Source: Thiogranum sp.
GTDB taxonomy: Bacteria; Pseudomonadota; Gammaproteobacteria; DSM-19610
DNA length: 60,522 nt
NCBI GenBank assembly: GCA_024636585.1
Contig: JAGXGS010000066.1
Location: 1 to 60,522 of the forward strand
Reading direction: 5' to 3'
A program made the translations under genes and the position numbers. Under the pieces are notes generated by a model. The model was not told where the DNA came from. It ran no database searches and saw only the letters and a list, made by a program, of their open reading frames with translations. Positions 1 through 8,143 of the stretch are shown piece by piece. The first letter of the stretch is position 1; each line of letters begins with the position of its first letter.

Positions 1-519
1 AAAACCGAGTTTGAATCCCATGTCTATATATTGCTGAGCCTGCTGAAAACTGCCATTGAAGGCATGCGCCGTTCCGCCGGTCACTTTTATGCGCCGCAGG
101 GCAGCGAGCACCTGATCGTGCGCCTTGCGCACATGCAACACTACCGGCAGGCCGGCGCTGCGCGCAATCTCCAGCTGGGCCTCGAACAGCGCCTGCTGGC
201 CATCACGGTCGGGCTGAGGAATGAAAAAGTCCAGGCCAATCTCGCCAATCGCCAACGGCCGCTGCTGCGCGATCATCTGTTCCAGCAACTCGAGGTCATT
301 GGGGCCATGCTGATCGAGGAACCCGGGGTGCAGGCCCAGCGCTGGAAACAATCCATCATCATTCCGGCACAGCTCTGTGATTCCGGTCCAGCCGGACGCG
401 GCGATGCCAGGCACAAGCAGCTGGCGCACCCCCTTGCGGCGCGCCCGCTGTAATACCTGCGCTCGATCCTGATCGAACGCCGGGGCATCGAGATGGCAGA
501 GGCTGTCGAATAAATCCAT
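1..519 (-). CDS. TatD-family metal-dependent hydrolase, YjjV-like (3' end cut by window)
   Basis: Only the first 173 codons are inside the window and the reading frame runs off the left edge. TatD-family proteins are TIM-barrel, metal-dependent DNases or phosphohydrolases. The family landmarks present are GEIGLD (about residue 92), LHVRKAHD (about 133) and AHAFNGS (about 154), and the pattern is closest to E. coli YjjV. The ATG at 519 is chosen because the protein then starts MDLFDSLCHLD, matching the usual DSHCHLD opening. Oddity: the first His of the metal-binding HxH pair is Leu here (DSLCHLD), while the second His is kept. The TetR gene lies 36 bp upstream on the same strand, so they may be co-transcribed. 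The family call is firm; the activity is uncertain because of the changed ligand. Confidence 0.85.
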   Translation of the reverse strand, partial: MDLFDSLCHLDAPAFDQDRAQVLQRARRKGVRQLLVPGIAASGWTGITELCRNDDGLFPALGLHPGFLDQHGPNDLELLEQMIAQQRPLAIGEIGLDFFIPQPDRDGQQALFEAQLEIARSAGLPVVLHVRKAHDQVLAALRRIKVTGGTAHAFNGSFQQAQQYIDMGFKLGF

Positions 520-555
520 CCGGGCATTGTAACGGGTCTTGATTCACGTCCGAAG

Positions 556-1215
556 TCAGGCACGTTGTCCTGCAGTAGCCTGGACGCCGGCCCATAACAG
601 AGCCAGTTGCTGGCGGTACATACCCGCGACCTTGTCCGGCGCGCTGGCGAGCAGCGTCAGCGGCACCCCCAGCAGGATCGTTACCGAGGCGGCCAGTAAT
701 GTCGGCAGCAGCGCGTTCGGTGGCAATGTGTCCGCCGCTATGGCCGCCTGCAGTTCTGCCACCAGCCAGGCATCGATACCTTTCAGAGGTGTCCGGTCGA
801 TCTGCGCCAGGCCGGGAAATGCCAGCTGTTTTTCTATCGCACTTATCTCCAGTGCCGGGTCGAGCTTTCCGCCGCGGGCGATCCACACCAGCAGCTCCCT
901 GAACACGCCGGGTTTGCGCGCGCAGGTTGCCGCAGCGTGAGCAAACAGCTCATCGATGGCGGGCAGTCCGCGAGCGCGCGCATTTGCCTGCTGCATGTAC
1001 CAACCGAGTTCCAGCAACCAGAGGTGCGCAAGGTACGTCATCAGGTCGGACTTGCTGGGGAAATAATTGAAGAACGTCGCCTCTGAAACTTCCGCCTCGG
1101 AACACAGCCGTTTCACTGAGATATCAGCCAGCGATTGTTCGGCCAGTGCGGTTGCCAGCGCGCCGGCCAGCGCCAATCGAGTGCGGGCAAACTTTTTATC
1201 TCTAAGTGAAGTCAT
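556..1215 (-). CDS. TetR/AcrR-family transcriptional regulator
   Basis: The protein has 219 aa. The N-terminal helix-turn-helix is typical of the TetR family: the stretch ISVKRLCSEAEVSEATFFNY (residues about 32-51) holds the recognition helix, followed by the usual FPSKSDLM. The C-terminal two-thirds is a helical ligand/dimerisation domain with no recognisable subtype, so the inducer is unknown. Upstream sequence holds a TATAAT -10 element and an imperfect palindrome between the promoter elements, consistent with autorepression. Neighbours are a TatD-family gene downstream and a diguanylate cyclase upstream. Neither reveals the regulon. Confidence 0.9.
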   Translation of the reverse strand: MTSLRDKKFARTRLALAGALATALAEQSLADISVKRLCSEAEVSEATFFNYFPSKSDLMTYLAHLWLLELGWYMQQANARARGLPAIDELFAHAAATCARKPGVFRELLVWIARGGKLDPALEISAIEKQLAFPGLAQIDRTPLKGIDAWLVAELQAAIAADTLPPNALLPTLLAASVTILLGVPLTLLASAPDKVAGMYRQQLALLWAGVQATAGQRA

Positions 1216-1223
1216 TGGGCAAT

Positions 1224-1252
1224 ATTATAGATAACTCTATTTATAGGTAAAG
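1224..1252 (-). promoter_or_regulatory. Candidate tetR promoter with overlapping operator palindrome
   Basis: On the minus strand a perfect TATAAT (1224-1229) follows a weak -35 (TTTACC or CTTTAC near 1247-1252) at 16-17 bp. The 20-bp segment 1226-1245 is an imperfect inverted repeat (14 of 20 positions symmetric) covering the spacer, as expected for a TetR autorepression operator. The -10 ends only 8 nt before the ATG at 1215, so the transcript would be nearly leaderless. Confidence 0.5.
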
Positions 1253-1273
1253 CAATATTTAATCAGCCGTGCA

Positions 1274-1312
1274 GCTCTATCAGACACTATTAGAGCGATA
1301 CCTAATATTAGG
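1274..1312. repeat. Two further inverted repeats upstream of tetR
   Basis: GCTCTA (1274-1279) and TAGAGC (1291-1296) form an inverted repeat with an 11-nt spacer. CCTAATATTAGG (1301-1312) is a perfect 12-bp palindrome. They lie in the AT-rich gap between the diguanylate cyclase stop and tetR. They could be operators or folded RNA in the readthrough transcript; no family assignment is possible. Confidence 0.4.
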
Positions 1313-1384
1313 CTACGCATTATGTTGATTAAATACAGGCCATAAAGAATCAGATGCATTGGGCAGCCAACCGCTGCTCAATTC

Positions 1385-3115
1385 TCAGTCGGCGACTTCA
1401 CAGCGGTTACGGCCCAGCTGCTTGGCGCGATAAAGCGCCTGATCGGCACGCTCAAAGCATTGCTCTGCGGTATCGCCCTTGCGGAAATCAGCAAGTCCAC
1501 AGGAGGCGGTGATAGTTACCGCGTTCTGACGAAAATGGAAACCGGTCGCCTCCACGGTCGCGCGCAATTTATCCGCCACCGGCAGGCAGTCCACCAGCGA
1601 CGAGCCGGTCATGAGCTGGACAAATTCCTCACCGCCATAGCGCGCAACGAAATCCGTCTCGCGCACCCCCCGACCCAGAACCTGCGCGATGGTCCGCAGC
1701 ACCTTGTCACCGGCTTTATGGCCAAACTCATCATTGATGCGCTTGAACAGATCGACATCCCACATCACCAGCACCAGCGGCGTACCGAAACGCTTCCAGC
1801 GAGCGATCTCCTGTTGCAGGCGATCTTCATAAGCCAGACGATTGGGAATACCGGTCAGCGCATCCGTCATGGCCTGATTATGTTCTTCGTGGATGCGTTC
1901 GCGCAGGCTGCTGGTCTCCCGCTCCAGGTCCTTAAGGCGGTCACCCATATGAGCGATCTGCTGCTTGGCCTGCGAGTAGCGCTGCTGTTCCGTGTTCTGG
2001 TGGCTTTGCATGTGTTCCAGCACGGTATCGATGTGCACCTGCACGACCTGCTTCAGGGTGTCCAGGTCGCGCGCATCCCGCACCCGGGTTCCCATCCCGT
2101 TCATTTCGTCCTTCACCGCCGTGTCCAGTCGCTCGCCCGCGGCCATGGCCTCATCGTAATGCTGTTCGCTGCCCTGCAGCTGTCGATCGACTTCCTGCAG
2201 ACGCTCGCTCAGCTGCTGAAGAAAAGTGGTGATGCCCTGCCGTTCCTGCTGGGTCTGGGCGCGGATCGTCTGGATCAGGTCAGCGATCTGTTCCAGCACC
2301 GTGTCCCAGGAATCACCTTCACTCACGTGATCGATGACGTCACGAATCGCTTCCACCCGGTCTACGAGTTCATCCGGAAGCGACAGGCGCTCCAGCAGTT
2401 GAATGAGAATTTCTCGAACCGTATCCAGGGTTTCCTGGTGGGGGATTTCAGGAAGCGCGGCAGATATGGACTCCGCATGCGCCGGCGGCGGCGTCATTGG
2501 CGCTAGAACTAGCGCTGGAGCTGATGGGGGAATTTCGGGAGCCGGAACAGGAGTCTGCGCGGAGTGGTTCGGCTGCGGGCGTTCTTTCGGTTGAAACAGC
2601 CGCGCAAGCAGACCGGGGCTGGCGTCATGCGCCTCTTTGTCGGCTGATGCCGCGCATGCGTCGCCGATAAGCGTGGCAAAAGCCTCTATCACCGCTTTAC
2701 TGTCGCCGCCATCTGCCGAACTCAGCTGCTTTTTCAGCTTTTTGATCCGGCGCTTGCTGTTCTCCGGGAGTTTCAGAGCCTCGAGAAGTTCGAGCAGCGG
2801 GCGCCGCTGATCCTGCTGCTGTTCATGTTTCTTGCGACCCTTGTCCAGCCGGACCAGCGTGCTGGACATATCCTCCACCAGAGAACGCAGATTTGCCGTA
2901 CTGGCACGGTCGCGAATCGCATTGCGCAGGTCCCGCAACTGCCTGTCGAGCAAATCGTCGATGCCGTCAGCCGCCAGCGTCAGTCGGGACACCGTCTTGC
3001 GCAGCAGATCATCGGCCGCATGCCACTGTTTTTCCTTGCGCTCGGATTCTTCCAGCTGATCGAGGTAACGCGTTTTCCACTGGACCGCCTCCAGTGCATC
3101 TTTGTCTGTATTCAA
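1385..3115 (-). CDS. GGDEF diguanylate cyclase with long coiled-coil N-terminus
   Basis: The protein has 576 aa from the preferred start. The C-terminal 165 residues form a GGDEF domain that makes cyclic di-GMP from two GTP. The active-site loop is GGEEF (RYGGEEF), and an RxxD product-inhibition I-site (RETD) lies five residues before it. The N-terminal 400 residues are charged and helical with many heptad-like stretches and no membrane segment, plus a Pro/Ala-rich linker near the middle. It is therefore a cytoplasmic, probably oligomeric cyclase. I prefer the TTG at 3115 because GAGG lies 7 nt upstream; the longer GTG start at 3160 would overlap the preceding gene and has no clear ribosome binding site. 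It follows the EEP-family gene by 22 bp. The input signal is unknown. Confidence 0.85.
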   Translation of the reverse strand: MNTDKDALEAVQWKTRYLDQLEESERKEKQWHAADDLLRKTVSRLTLAADGIDDLLDRQLRDLRNAIRDRASTANLRSLVEDMSSTLVRLDKGRKKHEQQQDQRRPLLELLEALKLPENSKRRIKKLKKQLSSADGGDSKAVIEAFATLIGDACAASADKEAHDASPGLLARLFQPKERPQPNHSAQTPVPAPEIPPSAPALVLAPMTPPPAHAESISAALPEIPHQETLDTVREILIQLLERLSLPDELVDRVEAIRDVIDHVSEGDSWDTVLEQIADLIQTIRAQTQQERQGITTFLQQLSERLQEVDRQLQGSEQHYDEAMAAGERLDTAVKDEMNGMGTRVRDARDLDTLKQVVQVHIDTVLEHMQSHQNTEQQRYSQAKQQIAHMGDRLKDLERETSSLRERIHEEHNQAMTDALTGIPNRLAYEDRLQQEIARWKRFGTPLVLVMWDVDLFKRINDEFGHKAGDKVLRTIAQVLGRGVRETDFVARYGGEEFVQLMTGSSLVDCLPVADKLRATVEATGFHFRQNAVTITASCGLADFRKGDTAEQCFERADQALYRAKQLGRNRCEVAD

Positions 3116-3137
3116 ACAGCTAGCCTCGTTTCTTTTT

Positions 3138-3941
3138 TTAGGTAGTGCGCAGCTCCACACCTTCAGGAACTATGATCTCCATAGCTAGCGGCAGGTGATC
3201 CGACACTGAACAACTGAGCACTTCGGCACGTTCAACGAGGACGGTCGGAGTGACGAGTATGTGATCGATATTACGCTTCGGCCGCCAGCTGGGGAAGGTA
3301 TTCATCCCGTGCAGCGGCTCACTCATGAGGGTCTTGTTGAGTAACAGCTCGATCTCGGGACTGTCGGAACAGCAGTTGAGATCGCCCATCATGACTACAT
3401 GGCGATAGTCATTGATCAGGTCGCTCAGGTAATCCATCTGGCTGAGACGGCCACGGCGGCTCAAGGCCAGATGTACGATCAGCACTACCAGCGATTCATC
3501 GCCATCCCCGTAGCGCACAGCCATGGCACCGCGACCCGGTACCATGCCCGGCAGTTTGTGCTCGGTAACGCCTGTCGGTCGATAATGGCTCAACATGCCG
3601 AGACTATGCCGCGCGATGCGGCCGATGCGGCGATTGGTCTGATCTTCCCAATAAGCGAAACCGCCGCGCGCCGCCAGATATTCGGTGATATTGATAAAAT
3701 TGCTGCGCAAACTGCCGGCGTCCGCTTCCTGTACACCAACCAGGTCATAGTCGCTCATCAGCATCGCGATCTGATCGAGATTAGTGAAACGCTGCGGATG
3801 ATGCAGCAGATGTTTCCAGCTGTGCGTCAGGTATTGCCGGTAGTGCCGGGTACTGATGCCGATCTGAATGTTGTAACTCAGCAGGCGCAGTATCCGCGCC
3901 GGATCAGGTGCTATCTTGTTTGCATTTGCCGGGTTTTGCAT
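3138..3941 (-). CDS. Endonuclease/exonuclease/phosphatase (EEP) family protein
   Basis: The protein has 267 aa and lacks a signal peptide. EEP-fold landmarks occur in order: LLSYNIQIG (about residue 19), the metal ligand Glu in VGVQEAD (about 75), MMGDLNCCSD (about 175), IDHILVTP (about 218) and SDHLPLAMEI (about 242). This superfamily includes phosphodiesterases, phosphatases and nucleases, and the substrate cannot be read from sequence. It sits 6 bp after the acetolactate synthase gene and 22 bp before the diguanylate cyclase, so the three genes probably share a transcript, although no functional link is obvious. Confidence 0.85.
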   Translation of the reverse strand: MQNPANANKIAPDPARILRLLSYNIQIGISTRHYRQYLTHSWKHLLHHPQRFTNLDQIAMLMSDYDLVGVQEADAGSLRSNFINITEYLAARGGFAYWEDQTNRRIGRIARHSLGMLSHYRPTGVTEHKLPGMVPGRGAMAVRYGDGDESLVVLIVHLALSRRGRLSQMDYLSDLINDYRHVVMMGDLNCCSDSPEIELLLNKTLMSEPLHGMNTFPSWRPKRNIDHILVTPTVLVERAEVLSCSVSDHLPLAMEIIVPEGVELRTT

Positions 3942-3947
3942 TCTAGT

Positions 3948-5579
3948 TCAAATCGGGCACACGAGTTTGCCCAGTTGCTCGGTCAGTTTAAGGTTTTCGC
4001 TATAGTCGACAGGACAGTCGATGATCGTCAGAGTCGGCTGTGCCAGCGCAGTCTTAAGTATATCCTGCAAACGTCCGGGCGCATCGACGCGATAGCCGGT
4101 TGCACCAAATGATTCTGCATATTTGACAAAATCAGGATTGCCGAACTTGACGTTCGACGTCCGTCCAAACTGGTTCATCTGCTTCCACTCGATCAATCCA
4201 TAGCCGTTGTCATTCCAGATCAGAATTACCACCGGCACCTGCAACCGCATCGCGGTTTCGATTTCCTGGGAATTCATCAGAAATCCTGCATCACCGGTGA
4301 CCGCAACCACGGCACGATCCGGCGCCACCAGCTTGGCGGCGATGGCGCCAGGCACTGCAATGCCCATGCTGGCGAAACCGTTTGAAATGATGCAGGTGTT
4401 CGGAAACTCGCAGCGGAACATGCGCGCCATCCACATTTTATGGGCACCCACATCGCAGATCACGATATCTTCCAGGTCCAGCACCGTGCGCAGATCCCAG
4501 ATGATCTTCTGCGGCTTCACCGGAAAACCCTCGTCATCCCGGTGCCGGTCCATGTCTTCGATCAACGCTTTGCGCAGCGGCCGCATCACGTGGCCCTGGT
4601 GTGGCGTGACGAGTTTGGCGATGCGCGTGAGACTGTGTTTAAGATCGCCAAGCACGCCCACCGCGACATTGTAGTGCTCGTCGACTTCGGCCTGGGTGCG
4701 ATCAATATGGATAATGGTACGGTCGCGGGTCGGATGCCACAGGTACGGATGGTACTCGACCAGGTCGTAGCCCACGCAAACAATGACATCCGCGCGGCTG
4801 AAACCACTGCTGATGTAGTCATTAGCCTGCAATCCCGCGCTGCCCATCGAGATCCGGCTGTGGAACGGAACCACGCCTTTGGCCATGAAGGTATTTGCAA
4901 CCGGGATATTCAACTGCTCGGCAAATTCGGTCAGTTGCTTCCAGGCACCGGCACGCACCACGCCGTTGCCGGCCAGAATCAGCGGATGGCGTGCCGCGGA
5001 AATCAGCTCCGCAGCACGCTCCACCTGCTCCTGCGCCGGCTCCGGCGGGAACGGGCGATTCACCGGCAGCGGCTGGCCCATGGTCTGCAACTCGGCAACA
5101 TCCTCCGGAAATTCGATGAAGGTCGCGCCGGTCTTTTCGGATTGCGCGACCTTGAACGCTTTGCGCACCACTTCCGGAATCACGCCCGGCGACAGGATCC
5201 GCGACGCATACTTGCTGATCGGCTGAAACATGTTCTGCAAATCGAGGACCTGGTGAGATTCCTTGTGCAGCCGGTTGGTCGCCGCCTGGCCGGCAATGGC
5301 CACCACCGGCGCATGATCCATATTGGCATCCGCGACGCCGGTCACCAGATTGGTGGCCCCCGGACCCAGCGTCGCCAGGCACACGCCGGCGCGCCCGGTC
5401 AATCGTCCGTATACGTCCGCCATGAAAGCCGCGCCCTGCTCGTGGCGAGTGGTGATAAAGCGGATCTTCGAGTCCAGCAGTGCATCCATTAAATCGAGAT
5501 TTTCCTCGCCCGGGATGCCGAATATGAATTCGACGCCTTCATTCTCCAGGCACTGCACGAACAGTTGGGCTGCATTCAT
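3948..5579 (-). CDS. alsS: Acetolactate synthase, catabolic AlsS type
   Basis: This 543-aa thiamine-diphosphate enzyme condenses two pyruvates to 2-acetolactate and CO2. The N-terminal TPP-pyrimidine domain has FIFGIPGEE and the catalytic Glu in TTRHEQGAAFMADVYGR (about residues 44-60). The C-terminal TPP motif begins GDAGFLMNSQE and ends in NDNGYGL. No small regulatory subunit (ilvN) gene follows, which fits the FAD-independent AlsS type rather than the biosynthetic IlvB type. No alsD decarboxylase gene is adjacent, so acetoin formation cannot be inferred. Some AlsS-like proteins act on other 2-oxo acids, so the substrate is less certain than the family. Confidence 0.8.
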   Translation of the reverse strand: MNAAQLFVQCLENEGVEFIFGIPGEENLDLMDALLDSKIRFITTRHEQGAAFMADVYGRLTGRAGVCLATLGPGATNLVTGVADANMDHAPVVAIAGQAATNRLHKESHQVLDLQNMFQPISKYASRILSPGVIPEVVRKAFKVAQSEKTGATFIEFPEDVAELQTMGQPLPVNRPFPPEPAQEQVERAAELISAARHPLILAGNGVVRAGAWKQLTEFAEQLNIPVANTFMAKGVVPFHSRISMGSAGLQANDYISSGFSRADVIVCVGYDLVEYHPYLWHPTRDRTIIHIDRTQAEVDEHYNVAVGVLGDLKHSLTRIAKLVTPHQGHVMRPLRKALIEDMDRHRDDEGFPVKPQKIIWDLRTVLDLEDIVICDVGAHKMWMARMFRCEFPNTCIISNGFASMGIAVPGAIAAKLVAPDRAVVAVTGDAGFLMNSQEIETAMRLQVPVVILIWNDNGYGLIEWKQMNQFGRTSNVKFGNPDFVKYAESFGATGYRVDAPGRLQDILKTALAQPTLTIIDCPVDYSENLKLTEQLGKLVCPI

Positions 5580-5614
5580 ATCAAGACCTGATTTGTCAGG
5601 GTTTCAAAACGACG

Positions 5615-5649
5615 ACGGGCCAGCGTGATGCATTATCACACTGGCCCGT
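5615..5649 (-). terminator. Strong hairpin downstream of dsbA
   Basis: ACGGGCCAG (5615-5623) pairs with CTGGCCCGT (5641-5649), and GTGAT/ATCAC form an inner stem around a 5-nt loop. It lies between the dsbA stop and the alsS start. The minus-strand sequence after it is only moderately T-rich (CGTCGTTTTG), so termination may be partial or the structure may stabilise the 3' end. Confidence 0.6.
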
Positions 5650-5671
5650 TCAATAATTAAGAGAGATGCAA

Positions 5672-6319
5672 TTAGCGTGCGACGGCGGCGCTGGTATCGC
5701 CGGCTTTGTCACCACGCTCCTGCTCGATCAGATAATCCAGCACTTTCAGCATCTTCTCGTTACCGCCCGCCAGCCGCGCCGTCACCAGGTATTCGCCATT
5801 CACGATCAGTGCCGGCACTCCGCTGATGCCGTACATTCTCGGCGCCTGTTTGGCGCGATTGGTCTTGGTAATGACAGCAAAGGATGCGAAGGTCTTATCA
5901 AAATCTTCCGCGGGAACACCCTGCTCGACAAAAAATGCCTTCAGCTCCGCAGGTGTACGAACCGGCTTCTTTTCATCATGGAGACGAGCAAACAGCGGCT
6001 CGTGGATCTTGTCCATGACGCCGAGCAGTTCGGCCGTATAGTATCCGCGCGCCAGCAATTCCCAGCTCTGGCCGAGCACCGCCGGCATCCGCACGAATGC
6101 GACATCCTCAGGCTGCTGGCTCGCCCACTTGTCGAGCTTTGGATCCAGCTCGTAACAATGCGGACACCCGTACCAGAACAATTCCAGCACCTCGACCTGT
6201 GCATCGCTGGAGGTCGGCTGAGGATTGTCTATTTTCTCGTAGTGGACGCCTTCCTCGAAATTCGCACTCGCCCAGGGGGCGAACGCCAGCAAGGCCAGCA
6301 GTGCTATCCATTTTTTCAT
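5672..6319 (-). CDS. dsbA: Thiol:disulfide interchange protein DsbA
   Basis: This is a 215-aa periplasmic thiol oxidase that introduces disulfides into exported proteins. It has a Sec signal peptide (residues 1-19, cleavage after WASA), the catalytic CPHC motif in WYGCPHCYELD (about residue 50) and the cis-proline loop SGVPALIVNGEY (about 167). Length is usual for DsbA. The ribosome binding site GGAGG lies 6 nt before the ATG. The order dsbA, cytochrome c4, engB, polA is also seen in pseudomonads. A hairpin follows the gene and another precedes it, so it probably has its own promoter. Confidence 0.95.
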   Translation of the reverse strand: MKKWIALLALLAFAPWASANFEEGVHYEKIDNPQPTSSDAQVEVLELFWYGCPHCYELDPKLDKWASQQPEDVAFVRMPAVLGQSWELLARGYYTAELLGVMDKIHEPLFARLHDEKKPVRTPAELKAFFVEQGVPAEDFDKTFASFAVITKTNRAKQAPRMYGISGVPALIVNGEYLVTARLAGGNEKMLKVLDYLIEQERGDKAGDTSAAVAR

Positions 6320-6422
6320 ATCAATCCTCCGGTAAGTTACCTGTCAAGAGACAGCGGCACCGGCGCGAAGTTCGCTGATCGATGCGCTAGGATACTGTTT
6401 CGAGGGTTCCGATTCTAACAAA

Positions 6423-6446
6423 AAAGGCGGCTCTCAGGCCGCCTTT
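6423..6446 (-). terminator. Rho-independent terminator after cytochrome c4 gene
   Basis: AAAGGCGGC (6423-6431) and GCCGCCTTT (6438-6446) form a 9-bp stem with a 6-nt loop. Read on the minus strand it is followed by TTTTTTGTT, a good intrinsic terminator about 30 bp after the cytochrome c4 stop. Confidence 0.85.
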
Positions 6447-6475
6447 CGGACACCACAGTAGAACCGCCCCGGCGT

Positions 6476-7084
6476 TTAGTGCAGTCCCTGGATATAAGAA
6501 GCCACGGCTTTCATTTCCTGTTCCGTCATGGGACCGGCCACATTGCGCATCATCTTGCCGGCATCGTTGTTGCGCTGCCCGGCCTTGAACGCCTGCAGCT
6601 GGTTGACAGTGTAATTGCTGTGCTGCCAGCTCAGGGCCGGAAACTTCGCTGCCGGGTTGCCGGCGCCGGCAGGACCATGGCAGCCAATGCACGCTGCCAC
6701 GCCAGTGGCCGGAATGCCACCGCGGTAAATATCTTCACCCAATTCCACCATCGCCTCGTCGGCAGCACCCGGCTGGGGATCCTGCGCCGCGAAATAAGCC
6801 GCAAGATCGGCCATGTCCTGCTCACTCAGCGGTGCGGCCATGGGCGACATCATCGGATTGCTGCGGACTCCGGATTTGAATTCCTGGAGCTGCTTTACCA
6901 GATAGAGCGGATGCTGCCCTGCGAGTTTGGGCCAGTCCGGATTGGCGCTGTTGCCGTCGGCGCCGTGGCAACTGGCACAAGCTGCGGCTTTCGCTTCCCC
7001 GGCCGCGGCATCGCCCTCCGCATAAGCCATGCTACCGGCACTGGATAAAGAAATAACCGCTGTAAAAACAAGCCACTTGTTCAT
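6476..7084 (-). CDS. Cytochrome c4, periplasmic dihaem electron carrier
   Basis: The protein has 202 aa from the ATG at 7084, which gives a clean signal peptide (MNKWLVFTAVIS... ending SMAYA). Two class-I haem c domains follow, with CASCHGADG (about residue 37) and CIGCHGPAG (about 134). Each is followed by the conserved LAGQHPLYLVKQL-like segment, and Met ligands lie in the segments NPMMSPMA and DAGKMMRNVAG. This matches cytochrome c4, a membrane-associated donor to terminal oxidases in many Gammaproteobacteria. GGAG lies 11 nt before the start. A longer frame to 7186 adds residues with no signal-peptide logic. Its haem Cys residues may depend on the adjacent Dsb system. Confidence 0.9.
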   Translation of the reverse strand: MNKWLVFTAVISLSSAGSMAYAEGDAAAGEAKAAACASCHGADGNSANPDWPKLAGQHPLYLVKQLQEFKSGVRSNPMMSPMAAPLSEQDMADLAAYFAAQDPQPGAADEAMVELGEDIYRGGIPATGVAACIGCHGPAGAGNPAAKFPALSWQHSNYTVNQLQAFKAGQRNNDAGKMMRNVAGPMTEQEMKAVASYIQGLH

Positions 7085-7253
7085 TGTGTTACGATCTCCG
7101 GAGATGCTGGAGGCGACGGGCGAAAAGTGCCGGGTGCCGCGCAAAAAAGTGGGCCATTGTATACCAAGCGCTCTGGCGCCGGTCAACTACAATGCTACCG
7201 CGCCGCCGTACGCCGCTTAGCCGCAGAGCACCAAACTGTGCCAAAATCCGCCG

Positions 7254-7850
7254 ATGACTGTCAATTTCAACGATGCAAGCTTCCTTACCAGCGTTCCAAC
7301 GGCCGCGCTCGCACCACCTGATAGCGGTGCCGAGGTAGCCTTTGCCGGGCGCTCGAATGCCGGCAAGTCCAGTGCGCTGAATACGCTGACCCGGCATCGG
7401 GCGCTGGCCCGCACCAGCAAGACCCCCGGCCGTACTCAGCAAATCAACTTTTTTGCCCTCAGCGATCTGTTCCGGCTGGTCGACCTGCCCGGCTACGGCT
7501 ATGCAAAGGTGCCGCTGGCCATGAAACAGCAGTGGCAGCTGCATCTCGCCGAGTATCTGCAAACGCGCGAATCGTTGCGCGGACTGATACTGCTGATGGA
7601 CTGCCGGCATCCGCTCACCGAGCATGATCAACAGCTGTTGCTATGGTGCGCACAGGCCGATCTGCCGGTGCACATCCTGCTCACCAAAGCCGACAAGTTG
7701 AAGCGCGGCGCCGCCAGCAGCAGCCTGCTGCAGGTGGGAAAACGCCTGCCTGAATACCATCCAGCCGCCACGGTGCAATTATTTTCCGCGCTGAAAAATA
7801 TCGGCGTCGAAGAAGCCCGGCAGGTGGTGTCCGACTGGCTGACGAACTGA
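7254..7850 (+). CDS. engB: Ribosome biogenesis GTPase EngB/YihA/YsxC
   Basis: This 198-aa protein is a small TRAFAC GTPase required for 50S ribosomal subunit assembly. G1 is GRSNAGKSS (about residue 31), G3 is [10 protein letters not shown] (about 79) and G4 is [10 protein letters not shown] (about 141). The length and motif spellings are those of EngB rather than Era or EngA. It is divergent from cytochrome c4 and convergent with polA, with a candidate small RNA gene in the gap downstream. Confidence 0.95.
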   Translation: MTVNFNDASFLTSVPTAALAPPDSGAEVAFAGRSNAGKSSALNTLTRHRALARTSKTPGRTQQINFFALSDLFRLVDLPGYGYAKVPLAMKQQWQLHLAEYLQTRESLRGLILLMDCRHPLTEHDQQLLLWCAQADLPVHILLTKADKLKRGAASSSLLQVGKRLPEYHPAATVQLFSALKNIGVEEARQVVSDWLTN

Positions 7851-7861
7851 GTTTTCTTCAG

Positions 7862-7989
7862 ATAAAAAAAACCCCGGAATGCAAGGGGGGGAAGCACCGG
7901 GGCTAAAAACACCCGGCTTGGGGAAACCGGGCTGGAGGAATTGCCGTTCAATCACTAATCAGGTTGAACGGGAGCGTCCATCAAAATCT
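7862..7989 (-). ncRNA. Candidate trans-acting small RNA at the Spot 42/ErsA locus
   Basis: The minus strand between convergent polA and engB encodes three consecutive hairpins in about 128 nt. Hairpin 1 pairs CCGTTCAA with TTGAACGG (7971-7964 and 7951-7944). Hairpin 2 pairs CCCGG with CCGGG (7931-7927 and 7916-7912) around a TTTCCCCAAG loop. Hairpin 3 pairs CCCCGG with CCGGGG (7902-7897 and 7877-7872), adds TGC/GCA, has a TTCCCCCCCTT loop, and is followed by T8 (7871-7864). C-rich loops and an Hfq-friendly U-tail are typical of Hfq-dependent regulators. E. coli Spot 42 and the sigma-22-dependent Pseudomonas ErsA lie at the same position, downstream of polA beside engB. Length and promoter class resemble ErsA. 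No open reading frame covers it. The 5' end is inferred from the promoter. Confidence 0.7.
7864..7902 (-). terminator. Intrinsic terminator of the candidate small RNA
   Basis: Stem CCCCGG/CCGGGG (7897-7902 with 7872-7877) with an inner TGC/GCA helix and a two-base bulge, followed on the minus strand by eight Ts. It would also end readthrough from polA. The exposed C7 loop is unusual for a plain terminator. Confidence 0.85.
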
Positions 7990-7995
7990 ATATCG

Positions 7996-8023
7996 TATGA
8001 CCGCGTTCCGGGGCTGGAGTTCC
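7996..8023 (-). promoter_or_regulatory. Sigma-E/AlgU-type promoter for the candidate small RNA
   Basis: On the minus strand GGAACTC (8023-8017), a 16-bp spacer and TCATA (8000-7996) match the extracytoplasmic sigma-E/AlgU pattern GGAACTT-N16-TCnnA. The transcription start would fall near 7989. ErsA in Pseudomonas is known to depend on this sigma class, which supports the reading. Confidence 0.6.
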
Positions 8024-8143
8024 TTCTCACTGCACCTCGTTCATATTCAGGATTCCACTCTATACCTGTAACTATAGATCACTTTAAATACGCCTGTATA
8101 AAGGTTTGGCTACCGCAACAAAGCTGCACGCAACTCAAGAATG

